From contig CABYPE010000002.1 of assembly GCA_902520685.1 (NCBI GenBank), forward strand, positions 1 through 64,000: a stretch of DNA of 64,000 bases. Direction: 5' to 3'. Shown piece after piece: positions 29,596-39,445 of this stretch. This DNA comes from an uncultured Pelagibacteraceae bacterium. GTDB lineage: Bacteria; Pseudomonadota; Alphaproteobacteria; Pelagibacterales; Pelagibacteraceae. Position numbers and translations under genes: made by a program. The notes under the pieces were generated by a model, which was not told the DNA's origin, ran no database searches, and saw only the letters and a program-made list of their open reading frames with translations. How positions within the stretch are numbered: position 1 is the stretch's first letter; each line of letters starts with the position of its first letter.

Positions 29596-32178
29596 TTATT
29601 TTTTCTTTTTTCTTTTTTTTTTACTTCTATCGTATTCTTTTCTTTTCTCAATAAGAATTAAAGCCTCTTCCATTGTTAATTCTGTAGGATCTTTTTCCTC
29701 TGGAATGGTAGCATTTAAAGTTTTATATTTAATATAAGGTCCATATTGACCCTTCATAACTCTAACTGGTTTTTTATCCTCTGGATGTTCTCCTAAGTCT
29801 TTTATAATAGAGGATGACATTCTTCCGGGCTTTGCCTCAGCAATTAAAGTAATTGCTCTATTAAGTCCTAAAGAAAAAATTTCTTCAACATTTTCAATTC
29901 TTGCTGATTTATTATCACATTTTAAATAAGGCCCAAATCTTCCAGTATTTAAAAATATATCTTTTTGATTTTCTGGATTAATTCCAAGTGATTTTGGAAG
30001 TGAACAAAGAAATTTAGCTTTATCAATATCAATATTTTCTAATAAAATTCCTTTTGGAATTGAAACATTTTTAAGTAATTCATTTACGTTAGATTTAGGC
30101 TTTTTTGTTCTTTTCTTTTTTTTTGGTTTTTCTTCATCTAAATTATCCTCTAAGATTTTTTCATATTGTAAGTATGGTCCAAATCTTCCATTTTTTAAAA
30201 AAATATCATTTCCATTTTCATGCTTGCCAATAAATTTAGGTTCTGCTAATTGAGATTGAGCTGCTGCTTTTGCTTTAGATAATGGTCTTGTAAATTTGCA
30301 TTCAGGATAATTTGAGCATCCAATAAAAGCTCCTCCTCTAAAACTATTTTTTAAACTAAGAGATCCTGTTTCACATAATTGGCATTTTCTAACAACTTTA
30401 CCATCTGCATCTTTATCAAAAATTAAAGTACCCAAACTATCATTCAACAAATCTAAAACTTCTCTCGTTCTTTTTTCCTTAACTTCAGAAACATTAATAT
30501 TAAAATCTTTCCAAAACATTTCCAAAACTTTTATCCAGCTTTCTTTACCTGATGTAATTTCATCCAGTTGATCTTCTAATCCAGCTGTAAAATTATAATC
30601 AACATATTTAGAAAATAATTTCTCCAAAAAAGCTGAAATAAGTTTTCCTCTATCTGTAGGAAAAAATCTTTTATTAACTATTTCAGCATATCCTCGATTA
30701 GCTATTGTTGAAATTATACTTGCATATGTAGATGGTCTTCCTATACCAAGCTCTTCTAATTTTTTTACGAGACTAGCTTCGGAGTATCTTGGAGGTGGTT
30801 GTGTAAAATGCTGTTCATCAAAAAGTGCCTCAATGTTAATTGGGCCTTTTGACATTTCTGGAAGTATTCCCTCATCATCATCTTTATTTGGACTTGGAAA
30901 TACTTTCAAGTAACCATCAAATTTTAAAACAGAACCACTTGTTTTGCAGATTGTTTGATTATCTTCTGAAGAAATTGTAATTGTGTTTCTATCAAATTTT
31001 GCAGTTTCCATTTGAGAAGATAAGGCTCGACTCCAAATTAAATTATATAGTTTATGTTGATCTGAACTTAAATACTTTTTAACTGAATCAGGTGATCTAA
31101 TAATATCTGTAGGTCGAATAGCCTCATGAGCTTCTTGTGCATTTTTAGCTTTTTTGCCAGAATAATTTAAAGGATTTTCAGGTAAGTAATCTTTACCATA
31201 TTTATTCTTTATGAAATTTCTAAAATCTGAAATTGCATCAGCAGATAAGTTTGTACCATCTGTTCTCATGTAGGTAATTAAACCTATTGTTTCACCATCA
31301 ATTTCAATACCTTGATATAATTTTTGTGCAATTTGCATTGTTCTTGATGCACCAAAACCTAGTCTGCTTGAAGCAACTTGTTGAAGGGTAGAAGTTGTGA
31401 ATGGACCAGATGGATTCCTACTTACTACTTTGGATGAAATATCAGTAATTTGAAATTTTTTATTTTTAATTTCTGAAATTGCAGCATCTACATCATTCTT
31501 ATTTTTAAAAGAAAATTTTTCTATTTTTTTTCCATTAAGTTGAGAGATGCTAGCTGATATCTTATCATTTTTATCATTTTTAAAATTGACAGTTACTGTC
31601 CAAAATTCATCTGGCTGAAAAGACTCAATTGCATGTTCACGTTCAGTAATCAATTTTAAAGCAACAGATTGAACTCTTCCAGCAGATTTAGAACCAGGTA
31701 GTTTTGTCCATAATATTGGTGAGATATTAAATCCAACTAAATAATCTAGTGCTCTTCTAGCCATATAAGCATCAACCAATAAAGGTTCAATTTGTCTTGG
31801 ATTTTCAATTCCATGAGTTACCGCTTTTTTTGTTATTTCATTAAAAACAACTCTTTCAATTTCCTTGTCTTTTAAAAGTTTTTTTTCATTTAAATATTCT
31901 TTTACATGCCAAGCAATTGCTTCTCCTTCACGATCTGGGTCAGTAGCTAAAATAATCTTAGAGGATTCTTTTGCAGCATCAGTAATTTCTTTTAGATATT
32001 TTTTTGAAAAGCTATCAACTTCCCATTCCATCTTAAAATTTTGCTCAGGATCTACCGAACCATTTTTAGATGGTAAATCTCTTATATGACCATAGCTAGC
32101 TAAAACAGTATAATTATCACCTAAATATTTATTTATTGTTTTAGCTTTAGCAGGACTTTCAACTATGACCAGATTCAT
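29596..32178 (-). CDS. topA: DNA topoisomerase I
   Basis: Type IA topoisomerase that relaxes negative supercoils, 860 residues. The TOPRIM domain opens with LVIVESPAKAKTINKYLG and holds DPDREGEAIAWH. The active-site tyrosine is Y303 in LITYMRTDGT. The core continues with IGRPSTYASI. The C-terminal part has one four-cysteine zinc motif (CQLCETG ... CSNYPEC) and several GPYLKY-type repeats typical of alphaproteobacterial enzymes, plus a Lys-rich tail. Probably the penultimate gene of a leftward run from ruvX. Confidence 0.97.
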   Translation of the reverse strand: MNLVIVESPAKAKTINKYLGDNYTVLASYGHIRDLPSKNGSVDPEQNFKMEWEVDSFSKKYLKEITDAAKESSKIILATDPDREGEAIAWHVKEYLNEKKLLKDKEIERVVFNEITKKAVTHGIENPRQIEPLLVDAYMARRALDYLVGFNISPILWTKLPGSKSAGRVQSVALKLITEREHAIESFQPDEFWTVTVNFKNDKNDKISASISQLNGKKIEKFSFKNKNDVDAAISEIKNKKFQITDISSKVVSRNPSGPFTTSTLQQVASSRLGFGASRTMQIAQKLYQGIEIDGETIGLITYMRTDGTNLSADAISDFRNFIKNKYGKDYLPENPLNYSGKKAKNAQEAHEAIRPTDIIRSPDSVKKYLSSDQHKLYNLIWSRALSSQMETAKFDRNTITISSEDNQTICKTSGSVLKFDGYLKVFPSPNKDDDEGILPEMSKGPINIEALFDEQHFTQPPPRYSEASLVKKLEELGIGRPSTYASIISTIANRGYAEIVNKRFFPTDRGKLISAFLEKLFSKYVDYNFTAGLEDQLDEITSGKESWIKVLEMFWKDFNINVSEVKEKRTREVLDLLNDSLGTLIFDKDADGKVVRKCQLCETGSLSLKNSFRGGAFIGCSNYPECKFTRPLSKAKAAAQSQLAEPKFIGKHENGNDIFLKNGRFGPYLQYEKILEDNLDEEKPKKKKRTKKPKSNVNELLKNVSIPKGILLENIDIDKAKFLCSLPKSLGINPENQKDIFLNTGRFGPYLKCDNKSARIENVEEIFSLGLNRAITLIAEAKPGRMSSSIIKDLGEHPEDKKPVRVMKGQYGPYIKYKTLNATIPEEKDPTELTMEEALILIEKRKEYDRSKKKRKKKK

Positions 32179-32215
32179 AATTTAACAAACTACTTAAAAG
32201 GGTCTGATAGTCAAA

Positions 32216-32794
32216 TTAATAAATTTTGGACTTACTTTCTTCTTTATTTTTCAGTCTTTTGATATTTTCTCTATGTGTGAAAAAAATCAATACAAACATA
32301 ATTATAAAAAAAATAACAATATCTATATTACCTTTTATCAAGAGATAAACAGGAACAGAAAGAGAAGCAACTATGGATGAAAGAGAAGAGTACTTAGATA
32401 ATAAAAAAATAATTATCCAGGATAATATGAAAACAATCCCTAATAAAATGTTTATTGAAAATAATATTCCAACATAAGTAGCAACTCCTTTTCCACCTTT
32501 AAATTTTAGCCATATTGGAAATACATGTCCCAAAAAAGCACATAATGAAGCAATATATATTAGTTCAGGAAAATTAATCTTAACATAAATCACTGGTATT
32601 ATAGCTTTAGTTATGTCTAGGACTAAGGTTAAATATCCAATAAGTTTATTTCCAGTTCTTAAGACATTTGTAGCACCAATATTACCTGAACCTATATCTC
32701 TAATATCCTTTTTTAAAAAAATTTTTGTTAAGATTAAACCAAATGGAATAGATCCCATTAGGTATGATGCTATACCTACAATTAAGTATTCCAT
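32216..32794 (-). CDS. plsY: Glycerol-3-phosphate acyltransferase PlsY
   Basis: Inner-membrane enzyme using acyl-phosphate to acylate glycerol 3-phosphate, the first step of phospholipid synthesis. 192 residues with multiple membrane helices. The three family motifs are visible: GSIPFG, the DIGSGNIGATNVLR block and the FKGGKGVAT block. It lies two bases after pyrC and 37 bases before topA. In many alphaproteobacteria dprA lies between plsY and topA; it is not here. Confidence 0.95.
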   Translation of the reverse strand: MEYLIVGIASYLMGSIPFGLILTKIFLKKDIRDIGSGNIGATNVLRTGNKLIGYLTLVLDITKAIIPVIYVKINFPELIYIASLCAFLGHVFPIWLKFKGGKGVATYVGILFSINILLGIVFILSWIIIFLLSKYSSLSSIVASLSVPVYLLIKGNIDIVIFFIIMFVLIFFTHRENIKRLKNKEESKSKIY

Positions 32795-32796
32795 TA

Positions 32797-34083
32797 CTAT
32801 ATTTTAAATAATTCCTTACCTTTTACAAAGGTATTAGTTACTTTACCCTGAAGTTTTTTGTCCTCTATAGAGGTGTTTTTAGACTTTGAAACTAATTTTT
32901 CTTTTTTTACAATCCACGGTTTATATAAATCAACAATACATAAGTCAGCATCATTTCCAATTGAAAGGTTGCCCTTATTGATTTTAAGTATTTTGGCTGG
33001 ATTAGATGTTAGTGCTTTTATTATAGTTTCCAATTTAAGAGATCCATTATGATAAAGTTCTAAACTTAAAGAAAGAAGAGTTTCTATTCCAGAAGCTCCA
33101 GTTGCAGCCTGAGAAAAGGTTAGTCTTTTTGATTCTTCATCTTCTGGTTTATGATCTGAAACGATAACATCGATTAATTCATCTTTTAATCCTTGAACCA
33201 AAGCTTCACGGTCTTCCTCTCTTCTTAAAGGAGGAGATAATTTTAAAAAAGTTCTAAAGTCACCTATATCATTTTCATTTAATGAAAGATTATTTATAGA
33301 AACTCCAGAGGTAAATTTAACTACTTCTTTTCTTTGTTTAATGACATCAATAGATTTTTGAGAGGATAATTGGGATATGTGATATCTGCACTTTACTTTT
33401 TCTAATAAAGTTAAATCTCTTTCAATTAAAATTCTTTCAGCTATTTCTGGTATTCCAGATAAACCCAATTTTGAGGCTATAATTCCTGAATTTATCATAC
33501 CATTTTTTGCGAGTTCATAATCTTCTGCGTGTTGCATTATTAAACATCCGAGGTCTTTCGCAGAATTCATTATCCTGGACATTAGTCTTGGGTTTTGTAT
33601 TGTTTTAATACCATCCGTAAATGCAATTATTCCTTTTTTTTGTAATAAACCAAATTCTGTCATATTAGTTCCCTCAATATTTTTTGTAAGAGAAGCACAA
33701 GGGAAAATATTAATTTTAGATTTATCTCTTCCTCTTCTTTTTAAAAAATCTACAATTGAAACATTATCTATAATTGGATCTGTATTAGGCATTGTAACCA
33801 CAGAGGTGACACCACCTGATAAAGCAGCATTACTAAGTGTTTTAAAGTTTTCTTTATATTCGTAACCAGGCTCACCTACAAAAACTCGCATATCAACAAG
33901 CCCTGGAAATATATATTTCCCTTTTAAATCAATTGGTCTTTCTCTTGTAGGAAGATTTTTTGTATTGACCTTTTTTCCAACAGCTTCAATTTTGCCATCC
34001 TCTCCAATAATTAAACCACCAACTTCGTTAATTGAGTTATAAGGATCAATTATATTAGCGTTTATAAAATATTGTTTTTTCAT
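32797..34083 (-). CDS. pyrC: Dihydroorotase-like protein (PyrC homologue lacking HxH)
   Basis: 428 residues of the amidohydrolase superfamily, the length and order of the multifunctional-complex dihydroorotases. GGVTSVVTMPNTDP, QHAEDYEL, YHISQLSS and VSDHKPED are present. The first metal-binding motif, normally His-x-His in DMHVH, reads D64-M-R66-V-F68, so both histidines are missing. Known inactive dihydroorotase homologues of this kind sit directly next to pyrB and hold aspartate carbamoyltransferase in an active complex; pyrB ends at the next base here. I infer a structural role, with the catalytic enzyme encoded elsewhere. Confidence 0.85.
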   Translation of the reverse strand: MKKQYFINANIIDPYNSINEVGGLIIGEDGKIEAVGKKVNTKNLPTRERPIDLKGKYIFPGLVDMRVFVGEPGYEYKENFKTLSNAALSGGVTSVVTMPNTDPIIDNVSIVDFLKRRGRDKSKINIFPCASLTKNIEGTNMTEFGLLQKKGIIAFTDGIKTIQNPRLMSRIMNSAKDLGCLIMQHAEDYELAKNGMINSGIIASKLGLSGIPEIAERILIERDLTLLEKVKCRYHISQLSSQKSIDVIKQRKEVVKFTSGVSINNLSLNENDIGDFRTFLKLSPPLRREEDREALVQGLKDELIDVIVSDHKPEDEESKRLTFSQAATGASGIETLLSLSLELYHNGSLKLETIIKALTSNPAKILKINKGNLSIGNDADLCIVDLYKPWIVKKEKLVSKSKNTSIEDKKLQGKVTNTFVKGKELFKI

Positions 34084-35034
34084 CTATATACAAAACATTT
34101 TTAAACAAGCCATTCTTACTGCTACCCCAAGTTCGACTTGTTCTTTAATTACACTTTTATTAATGTCATCTGCCAATATTGTGTCAATTTCAATACCTCT
34201 GTTCATTGGACCTGGATGCATAATTAAAGCATCAGATTTAGCGTTTTCCAACTTGTCTGGAGTTAAACCGTAATACTCATAATATTCTCTATTTGATGAA
34301 AGATAAGAGCTAGTCATTCTCTCATTTTGTAATCTTAACATCATCACGATGTCACAATCTTTTAATCCTTTATTCATATCGGTGAAAGTATTTACACCAA
34401 ATTTCTCTATTTCTTTTGGCATTAAGTTTGTTGGTGCTACAATATTTACTTCAGCACCAAGCATATTAAGTAAATAAATATTTGATCTTGCGACTCTTGA
34501 ATGGAGAATATCTCCACAAATTGCTATTTTAAGACCTTCAATTTTCTTTTTTCTATTTATAATTGTTAAAGCATCTAATAGTGCTTGAGTAGGGTGTTCT
34601 CTTCTGCCATCACCAGCATTTAGAACTGAACAATTAACTTTTTGAGATAACAAGTTACAAGCACCAGAGTCTTGGTGCCTTACAACAATAATATCTGGAT
34701 GCATGGCATTTAAAGTCATTGCCGTATCTATTAACGTTTCACCTTTCTTGATAGCCGAATTAGCCATGTTCATTGACATTACATCAGCTCCTAACCTTTT
34801 TCCTGCTAATTCAAATGAACTTTGAGTCCTGGTTGAGGGTTCGAAAAATAAATTTATTTGAGTTTTACCTCTAAGGGTATCAATTTTTTTATTTTTACTT
34901 TGGTTAAGTTTTATAAATGATTGTGCTTCATCTAATATTAAATTAACATCATTAATCGATAAATCTTGGATACCTAACAAATGTTTTTGGGAGATTTTAA
35001 TAGCTTTATTGGTTTTAATTGCCATTAAAACCAA
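34084..35034 (-). CDS. pyrB: Aspartate carbamoyltransferase catalytic chain
   Basis: Condenses carbamoyl phosphate and aspartate in pyrimidine synthesis, 316 residues. The carbamoyl-phosphate loop [29 protein letters not shown] and the HPTQALLD motif are present. The loop reads STRTQ where many homologues have STRTR. Start is uncertain: an ATG three codons in (35025) is equally plausible. Abuts pyrC; no regulatory-chain pyrI is seen. Confidence 0.95.
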   Translation of the reverse strand: MVLMAIKTNKAIKISQKHLLGIQDLSINDVNLILDEAQSFIKLNQSKNKKIDTLRGKTQINLFFEPSTRTQSSFELAGKRLGADVMSMNMANSAIKKGETLIDTAMTLNAMHPDIIVVRHQDSGACNLLSQKVNCSVLNAGDGRREHPTQALLDALTIINRKKKIEGLKIAICGDILHSRVARSNIYLLNMLGAEVNIVAPTNLMPKEIEKFGVNTFTDMNKGLKDCDIVMMLRLQNERMTSSYLSSNREYYEYYGLTPDKLENAKSDALIMHPGPMNRGIEIDTILADDINKSVIKEQVELGVAVRMACLKMFCI

Positions 35035-35067
35035 CTCTATAACTATAAACCTCTATAATAGCAAGTA

Positions 35068-35523
35068 TTAATTATTTAAAAAATCTATTGCCCCTTGCAA
35101 TATAAATGCAGCAGCGTTTTCATCTATTTTTTTTTCTCTTTTACTAACATTAACATCAAGTTGACTAGATAAATTGAAAGCCCCTACAGTTGATAATCTT
35201 TCATCCCATAAACAAATAGGTAAATCAATATTTTTTTCTATATTGTCAGAGGTATCTTTTACAGACTGAGTCGAGCTACTGGACGATCCATCCATATTAA
35301 GAGGATTTCCTATAATAATCCCTTTTATATTATTTTCTTCAATTATAATCCTAAGTTCGTTTATGAGATCTTTAGCGCTGGTTCTATTTATAGTTTTAAA
35401 GGGTGTAGCTATTAATTGTTTTTCATCACATATCGACACACCAATTCTTTTAGAGCCAAGATCCAAACCTATTAATCTAGACTTATCTGACTGTTTTTTT
35501 TTGAATTCCTCTAAGGTGATCAT
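35068..35523 (-). CDS. ruvX: Putative pre-16S rRNA nuclease / YqgF-type RNase H fold protein
   Basis: 151 residues. The RNase H-like fold is recognised by LIGLDLGSKRIGVSI with the first catalytic aspartate, the IIIGNPLNMDGS segment, LWDERLST with a second acid, and DENAAAFILQG at the end. The family is implicated in maturing the 16S rRNA 5' end; the Holliday-junction role is less supported. It is divergent from gatC with a short shared gap and leads the leftward pyrimidine-lipid-topoisomerase run. Confidence 0.92.
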   Translation of the reverse strand: MITLEEFKKKQSDKSRLIGLDLGSKRIGVSICDEKQLIATPFKTINRTSAKDLINELRIIIEENNIKGIIIGNPLNMDGSSSSSTQSVKDTSDNIEKNIDLPICLWDERLSTVGAFNLSSQLDVNVSKREKKIDENAAAFILQGAIDFLNN

Positions 35524-35527
35524 ATTG

Positions 35528-35533
35528 TATAAT
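35528..35533 (+). promoter_or_regulatory. Candidate -10 box for gatCAB
   Basis: A perfect TATAAT lies 40 bases ahead of the gatC start in the 50-base gap between divergent ruvX and gatC. No good -35 hexamer is found at the normal spacing (TTGAAT at 35501 is 21 bases away), so the call rests on the -10 and position alone. Confidence 0.3.
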
Positions 35534-35573
35534 TTAAACTTAAGTGATAGTTTGCGTCATATTTAAATATCAT

Positions 35574-35861
35574 ATGAACATAGATCTTAAAACAATAAAG
35601 CATATATCTAAACTATCAAGAATATCAGTTGATGAACAAAAAGCAGAGAAATTAGCTGATGATTTAAACTCAATTTTCAAATTTATCGAAAAACTTAATG
35701 AATTAAAAACAGACAACGTTGTGCCTCTGACATCAGTTGCCGAAACTACTCTTAAATTAAGATCTGATGAGATTAAAAGTGAAGATATTCGTAAACAAAT
35801 ATTAAAAAATTCACCTCAAGATAATGAAGATTATTTTGTTGTGCCAAAAGTTATTGAATAA
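35574..35861 (+). CDS. gatC: Asp-tRNA(Asn)/Glu-tRNA(Gln) amidotransferase subunit C
   Basis: Small assembly subunit of the GatCAB amidotransferase. The frame is open ten codons upstream to 35544, but the family start [17 protein letters not shown] places the ATG at 35574, giving 95 residues, the usual length. VVPLTSVAE and the RSDEIK segment near residue 65 are typical. One-base overlap with gatA. Confidence 0.94.
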   Translation: MNIDLKTIKHISKLSRISVDEQKAEKLADDLNSIFKFIEKLNELKTDNVVPLTSVAETTLKLRSDEIKSEDIRKQILKNSPQDNEDYFVVPKVIE

Positions 35862-37318
35862 TGTCAGATATTACAAAACAATCACTTTCAGAATTAGTTA
35901 AAAATATAAAAGATAAAAAATTATCCTCAGAAGAAGTTACAAAAGCTTTTATTAATAGGTCAGAAAAATCTAAAGAGTTGAATGCATATATTACTGAAGA
36001 TTATTCATCTGCATTAGAAAAAGCTAAAAAATTTGATCAAAAACCAAATCTTGAATTAAAGTTACCAGGTATACCTATGGCAGTTAAAGATTTGTTTTGT
36101 ACAGACAGTATTCGCACAACTGCTGGAAGTAAAATCTTAAATAATTTTGTTCCTACTTATGAGTCTACTGTTACACAAAATATTTGGAACGAGGGAGCTA
36201 TACTTCTTGGAAAACTAAATTGTGATGAATTTGCAATGGGATCATCAAATGAAACTAGTTTCTTTGGTAATGTTCAAAATCCAATTGATAAAAATTTGGT
36301 CCCTGGAGGTTCTTCAGGAGGTTCAGCATCAGCAGTTGCTGGTCAATTAACTCCAATAACTATTGGAACAGATACAGGTGGTTCCATTAGACAACCAGCT
36401 TCTTTTACAGGAACAGTAGGTCTTAAACCAACTTATGGAAGTTGTTCACGATATGGTATAGTTGCATTTGCATCCTCTTTAGATCAAGCAGGTCCTATGG
36501 CGCAGAACGTAAAAGATTGTGCATTGCTTCAAGAAGTAATTAGTACTTATGATCCTAAAGATTCTACTTCAATTGACTTTAAAAGAAATGAATACAGTAA
36601 AGAATTATCAAAAAATATTAAAGGTAAAAAAATTGGAATACCAAAAGAATATCGAGTTGACGGAATGCCACAAGAAATTGAAGAACTTTGGCAAAAAGGT
36701 ATTCAGTATGCAAAAAACTGTGGAGCAGAAATAGTAGACATATCACTTCCTCACACAAGTTACGCATTGCCAACTTACTATATTGTTGCACCGGCAGAAG
36801 CCTCATCTAATTTAGCTAGATATGATGGTGTAAAATATGGATTTAGAGCTAAAGGAGAGAACCTTACAGACATGTACGAAAAAACAAGGTCAGAAGGTTT
36901 TGGGGCAGAAGTTCAAAGACGAATAATGATTGGAACTTATGTTTTATCATCTGGTTACTATGATGCTTATTACCTTAAAGCTCAAAAAGTTAGAAAATTG
37001 ATTAAAAATGATTTTGATGAGGCATATAAAAAAGTTGATGCAATATTAACTCCTTCAACACCAAGCTCAGCATTTAAAATTGGAGAGAAGAAAGATGATC
37101 CAGTCTCAATGTACTTAAATGATATCTTTACTGTACCAGTTAATTTAGCCGGTTTACCTGGAATTTCTATTCCCGCAGGTCATGATGCCAAAGGATATCC
37201 ATTAGGTTTACAAATAATTGGTAAAGCTTTTGATGAACAAAACATATTAAACATTGCATATGCAATGGAAGAAAAGATTAATTTTAAAAATAAGATAACT
37301 GATTGGTGGATTAAATGA
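35861..37318 (+). CDS. gatA: Asp/Glu-tRNA amidotransferase subunit A
   Basis: Glutaminase subunit that feeds ammonia to GatB, 485 residues. The amidase-signature Ser-cisSer-Lys triad is visible: the lysine in [10 protein letters not shown] and the serines in the [13 protein letters not shown] and [12 protein letters not shown] blocks. Its presence with gatB means that misacylated Glu-tRNA(Gln), and possibly Asp-tRNA(Asn), is corrected by amidation. Coupled to gatC and gatB by overlaps of one and four bases. Confidence 0.98.
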   Translation: MSDITKQSLSELVKNIKDKKLSSEEVTKAFINRSEKSKELNAYITEDYSSALEKAKKFDQKPNLELKLPGIPMAVKDLFCTDSIRTTAGSKILNNFVPTYESTVTQNIWNEGAILLGKLNCDEFAMGSSNETSFFGNVQNPIDKNLVPGGSSGGSASAVAGQLTPITIGTDTGGSIRQPASFTGTVGLKPTYGSCSRYGIVAFASSLDQAGPMAQNVKDCALLQEVISTYDPKDSTSIDFKRNEYSKELSKNIKGKKIGIPKEYRVDGMPQEIEELWQKGIQYAKNCGAEIVDISLPHTSYALPTYYIVAPAEASSNLARYDGVKYGFRAKGENLTDMYEKTRSEGFGAEVQRRIMIGTYVLSSGYYDAYYLKAQKVRKLIKNDFDEAYKKVDAILTPSTPSSAFKIGEKKDDPVSMYLNDIFTVPVNLAGLPGISIPAGHDAKGYPLGLQIIGKAFDEQNILNIAYAMEEKINFKNKITDWWIK

Positions 37319-38790
37319 GTAAAAATAAATCAGAATATCTGATTAATAGAAAAGATAATCAATATGAAGTTGTAATTGGATTAGAAGTACATGCCCAAGT
37401 CACTTCAGAATCAAAATTATTTTCAGCATCGTCAACTAAATTTGGTGCTGAGCCAAATACCCAAGTAAGCTTAGTTGATGCTGCATTTCCAGGAATGCTA
37501 CCTGTAATAAATGAGTTTTGTGTAAAACAAGCAATTAAAACTGGCATTGGCCTAAATGCAAAAATCAATAATCGTTCAGTATTTGATAGAAAAAATTATT
37601 TTTATGCAGATTTACCTCAAGGGTATCAGATTTCTCAATTTAAAGATCCAATAGTAGGTGAGGGTAAAGTTATTTTAGATATGCCTGAAGGCCAGAAAGA
37701 AGTTGGCATAGAAAGATTACATTTAGAACAAGATGCAGGAAAAAGCATACATGATCTTGATCCACAAAATACTTTTGTAGACTTAAATAGATCTGGAGTA
37801 GCTTTAATGGAAATTGTAAGTAAGCCTGATCTAAGATCACCTGATGAAGTGAGTGCCTATATTAAGAAATTAAGATCAATAATGAGATATTTAGGTACAT
37901 GTGATGGAAATATGCAAGAAGGATCGTTAAGAGCTGATGTTAACGTTTCAGTTAGAGCAAAGGGATCAAAAGAATTTGGAACAAGATGTGAGATTAAAAA
38001 TGTAAACTCTATCAAATTTATGCAAATGGCTATCGAATATGAAGCTAATAGACAAGTTGATTTAATAGAAGAAGGAAAATCAATTGATCAAGAAACAAGA
38101 TTATTTGACACAAAAAAAAATGAAACAAGATCTATGAGATCAAAGGAAGATGCTCATGATTATAGGTATTTTCCAGATCCAGACTTATTACCATTAGAAG
38201 TTTCCGATGAATTTATTAATCAACTTAAAACTGATATTCCTGAATTACCAGATGACAAAAAGAAGAGATTTATAGAAGAGTTTAAACTATCACCATATGA
38301 AGCAAATATTTTAGTCTCAGATATTGATACAGGAAAATATTTTGAAGAAGTTGTGGCTAAGATGGGAAAAAACAAAGATATAAAATTAGCAGTCAACTGG
38401 ATTACAGGCGAGTTGTTTGCTGTTTTAAATAATAAAAATTTGGAAATCTCTCAAAGTCCAATAAGTGCCAAGAATTTAGCAATACTAGTGAACTTAATTA
38501 AAAATGGAACAATCTCTGGAAAAATAGCTAAAACAGTATTTGAATTAATGATGGATGGAGATAAGGACCCTCAAAAAATTGTTGAAGAAAAAGGGTTAAA
38601 ACAACAAAGTGATCCTAAAGCACTAGAGGCTCTAATAGATAAGATTATTAATGACAATAGAGACAAAGCCATTGAATATAAACAAGGTAAGGAAAAACTA
38701 TTTGGATTCTTTGTTGGTCAGGCAATGAAAGTTTCTGGTGGTAAAGCTAATCCTCAATTAATAAATGAGATATTAAAGAAAAAGCTTTAA
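37315..38790 (+). CDS. gatB: Asp/Glu-tRNA amidotransferase subunit B
   Basis: Kinase and transamidase subunit that binds the misacylated tRNA, 491 residues. [12 protein letters not shown], the [17 protein letters not shown] block, HLEQDAGKS and the [20 protein letters not shown] stretch are family hallmarks; a YqeY-like tail domain is at the C-terminus. The ATG overlaps the gatA stop. Confidence 0.98.
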   Translation: MSKNKSEYLINRKDNQYEVVIGLEVHAQVTSESKLFSASSTKFGAEPNTQVSLVDAAFPGMLPVINEFCVKQAIKTGIGLNAKINNRSVFDRKNYFYADLPQGYQISQFKDPIVGEGKVILDMPEGQKEVGIERLHLEQDAGKSIHDLDPQNTFVDLNRSGVALMEIVSKPDLRSPDEVSAYIKKLRSIMRYLGTCDGNMQEGSLRADVNVSVRAKGSKEFGTRCEIKNVNSIKFMQMAIEYEANRQVDLIEEGKSIDQETRLFDTKKNETRSMRSKEDAHDYRYFPDPDLLPLEVSDEFINQLKTDIPELPDDKKKRFIEEFKLSPYEANILVSDIDTGKYFEEVVAKMGKNKDIKLAVNWITGELFAVLNNKNLEISQSPISAKNLAILVNLIKNGTISGKIAKTVFELMMDGDKDPQKIVEEKGLKQQSDPKALEALIDKIINDNRDKAIEYKQGKEKLFGFFVGQAMKVSGGKANPQLINEILKKKL

Positions 38791-38794
38791 CACA

Positions 38795-39445
38795 ATGGGT
38801 GCAAACCTTGATATCACAGAGAAATTACAAAATTATATCAATGATTTTGGTTTAAAGCTAAATCCAGTTCAAGAAGAAATAATTAATTACAATAAATCAT
38901 TAGGAGACATTAAAAGAATGCAAGTTGATCCTACTCAGTGTTACTTTCTTCATCTATTGATAAAGGTTTCAAATATTAAAAATGTTCTTGAAATAGGAAC
39001 TTTTACAGGACTTAGTGCTCTTTCAATTTTACTTGCTTTACCAGATGATGGAAAATTAATTGCATTAGATAAAAATGATGAAACTAATAAAATAGCACTA
39101 AGCTTTTTTGAAAAAGCAAAACAAACTCATAAAATTAAAACCATAATTAAACCTGCACTTAAGAGCTTAGAAGAATTAAAAGATAAAAAATTTGATATGG
39201 TTTTTATTGATGCAGATAAAATGAATTATAAAGAATATTACGAAAAATCTTTAAGAATGCTTAATCAAGGAGGATTAATTATAATAGATAATGTTTTATG
39301 GCACGGTGAAGTAGCTGATGAAAAAAATAACGATAAATTTACTGTCTATATTAGAGAATTTAATAAATTTGTATCAGAAGATAAAAGAGTGGAGCAAATT
39401 ATTATACCATTGGGTGATGGAATGACTATTTGTAGAGTTTTATAA
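38795..39445 (+). CDS. SAM-dependent O-methyltransferase, CCoAOMT-like
   Basis: 216 residues. The class I methyltransferase fold is seen in VLEIGTFTGLSALSILLALP (SAM-binding motif I), LIALDKN (motif II acid), the metal-site segment VFIDADKMNYKEYYE and LIIIDNVLWHGEV. This matches the cation-dependent catechol/caffeoyl-CoA methyltransferase family. Bacterial members methylate small catechols or tRNA hydroxyuridine (TrmR/YrrM). The overlapping next gene is trhO, which makes 5-hydroxyuridine in tRNA, so a role in 5-methoxyuridine at position 34 is an attractive inference. Confidence 0.85.
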   Translation: MGANLDITEKLQNYINDFGLKLNPVQEEIINYNKSLGDIKRMQVDPTQCYFLHLLIKVSNIKNVLEIGTFTGLSALSILLALPDDGKLIALDKNDETNKIALSFFEKAKQTHKIKTIIKPALKSLEELKDKKFDMVFIDADKMNYKEYYEKSLRMLNQGGLIIIDNVLWHGEVADEKNNDKFTVYIREFNKFVSEDKRVEQIIIPLGDGMTICRVL

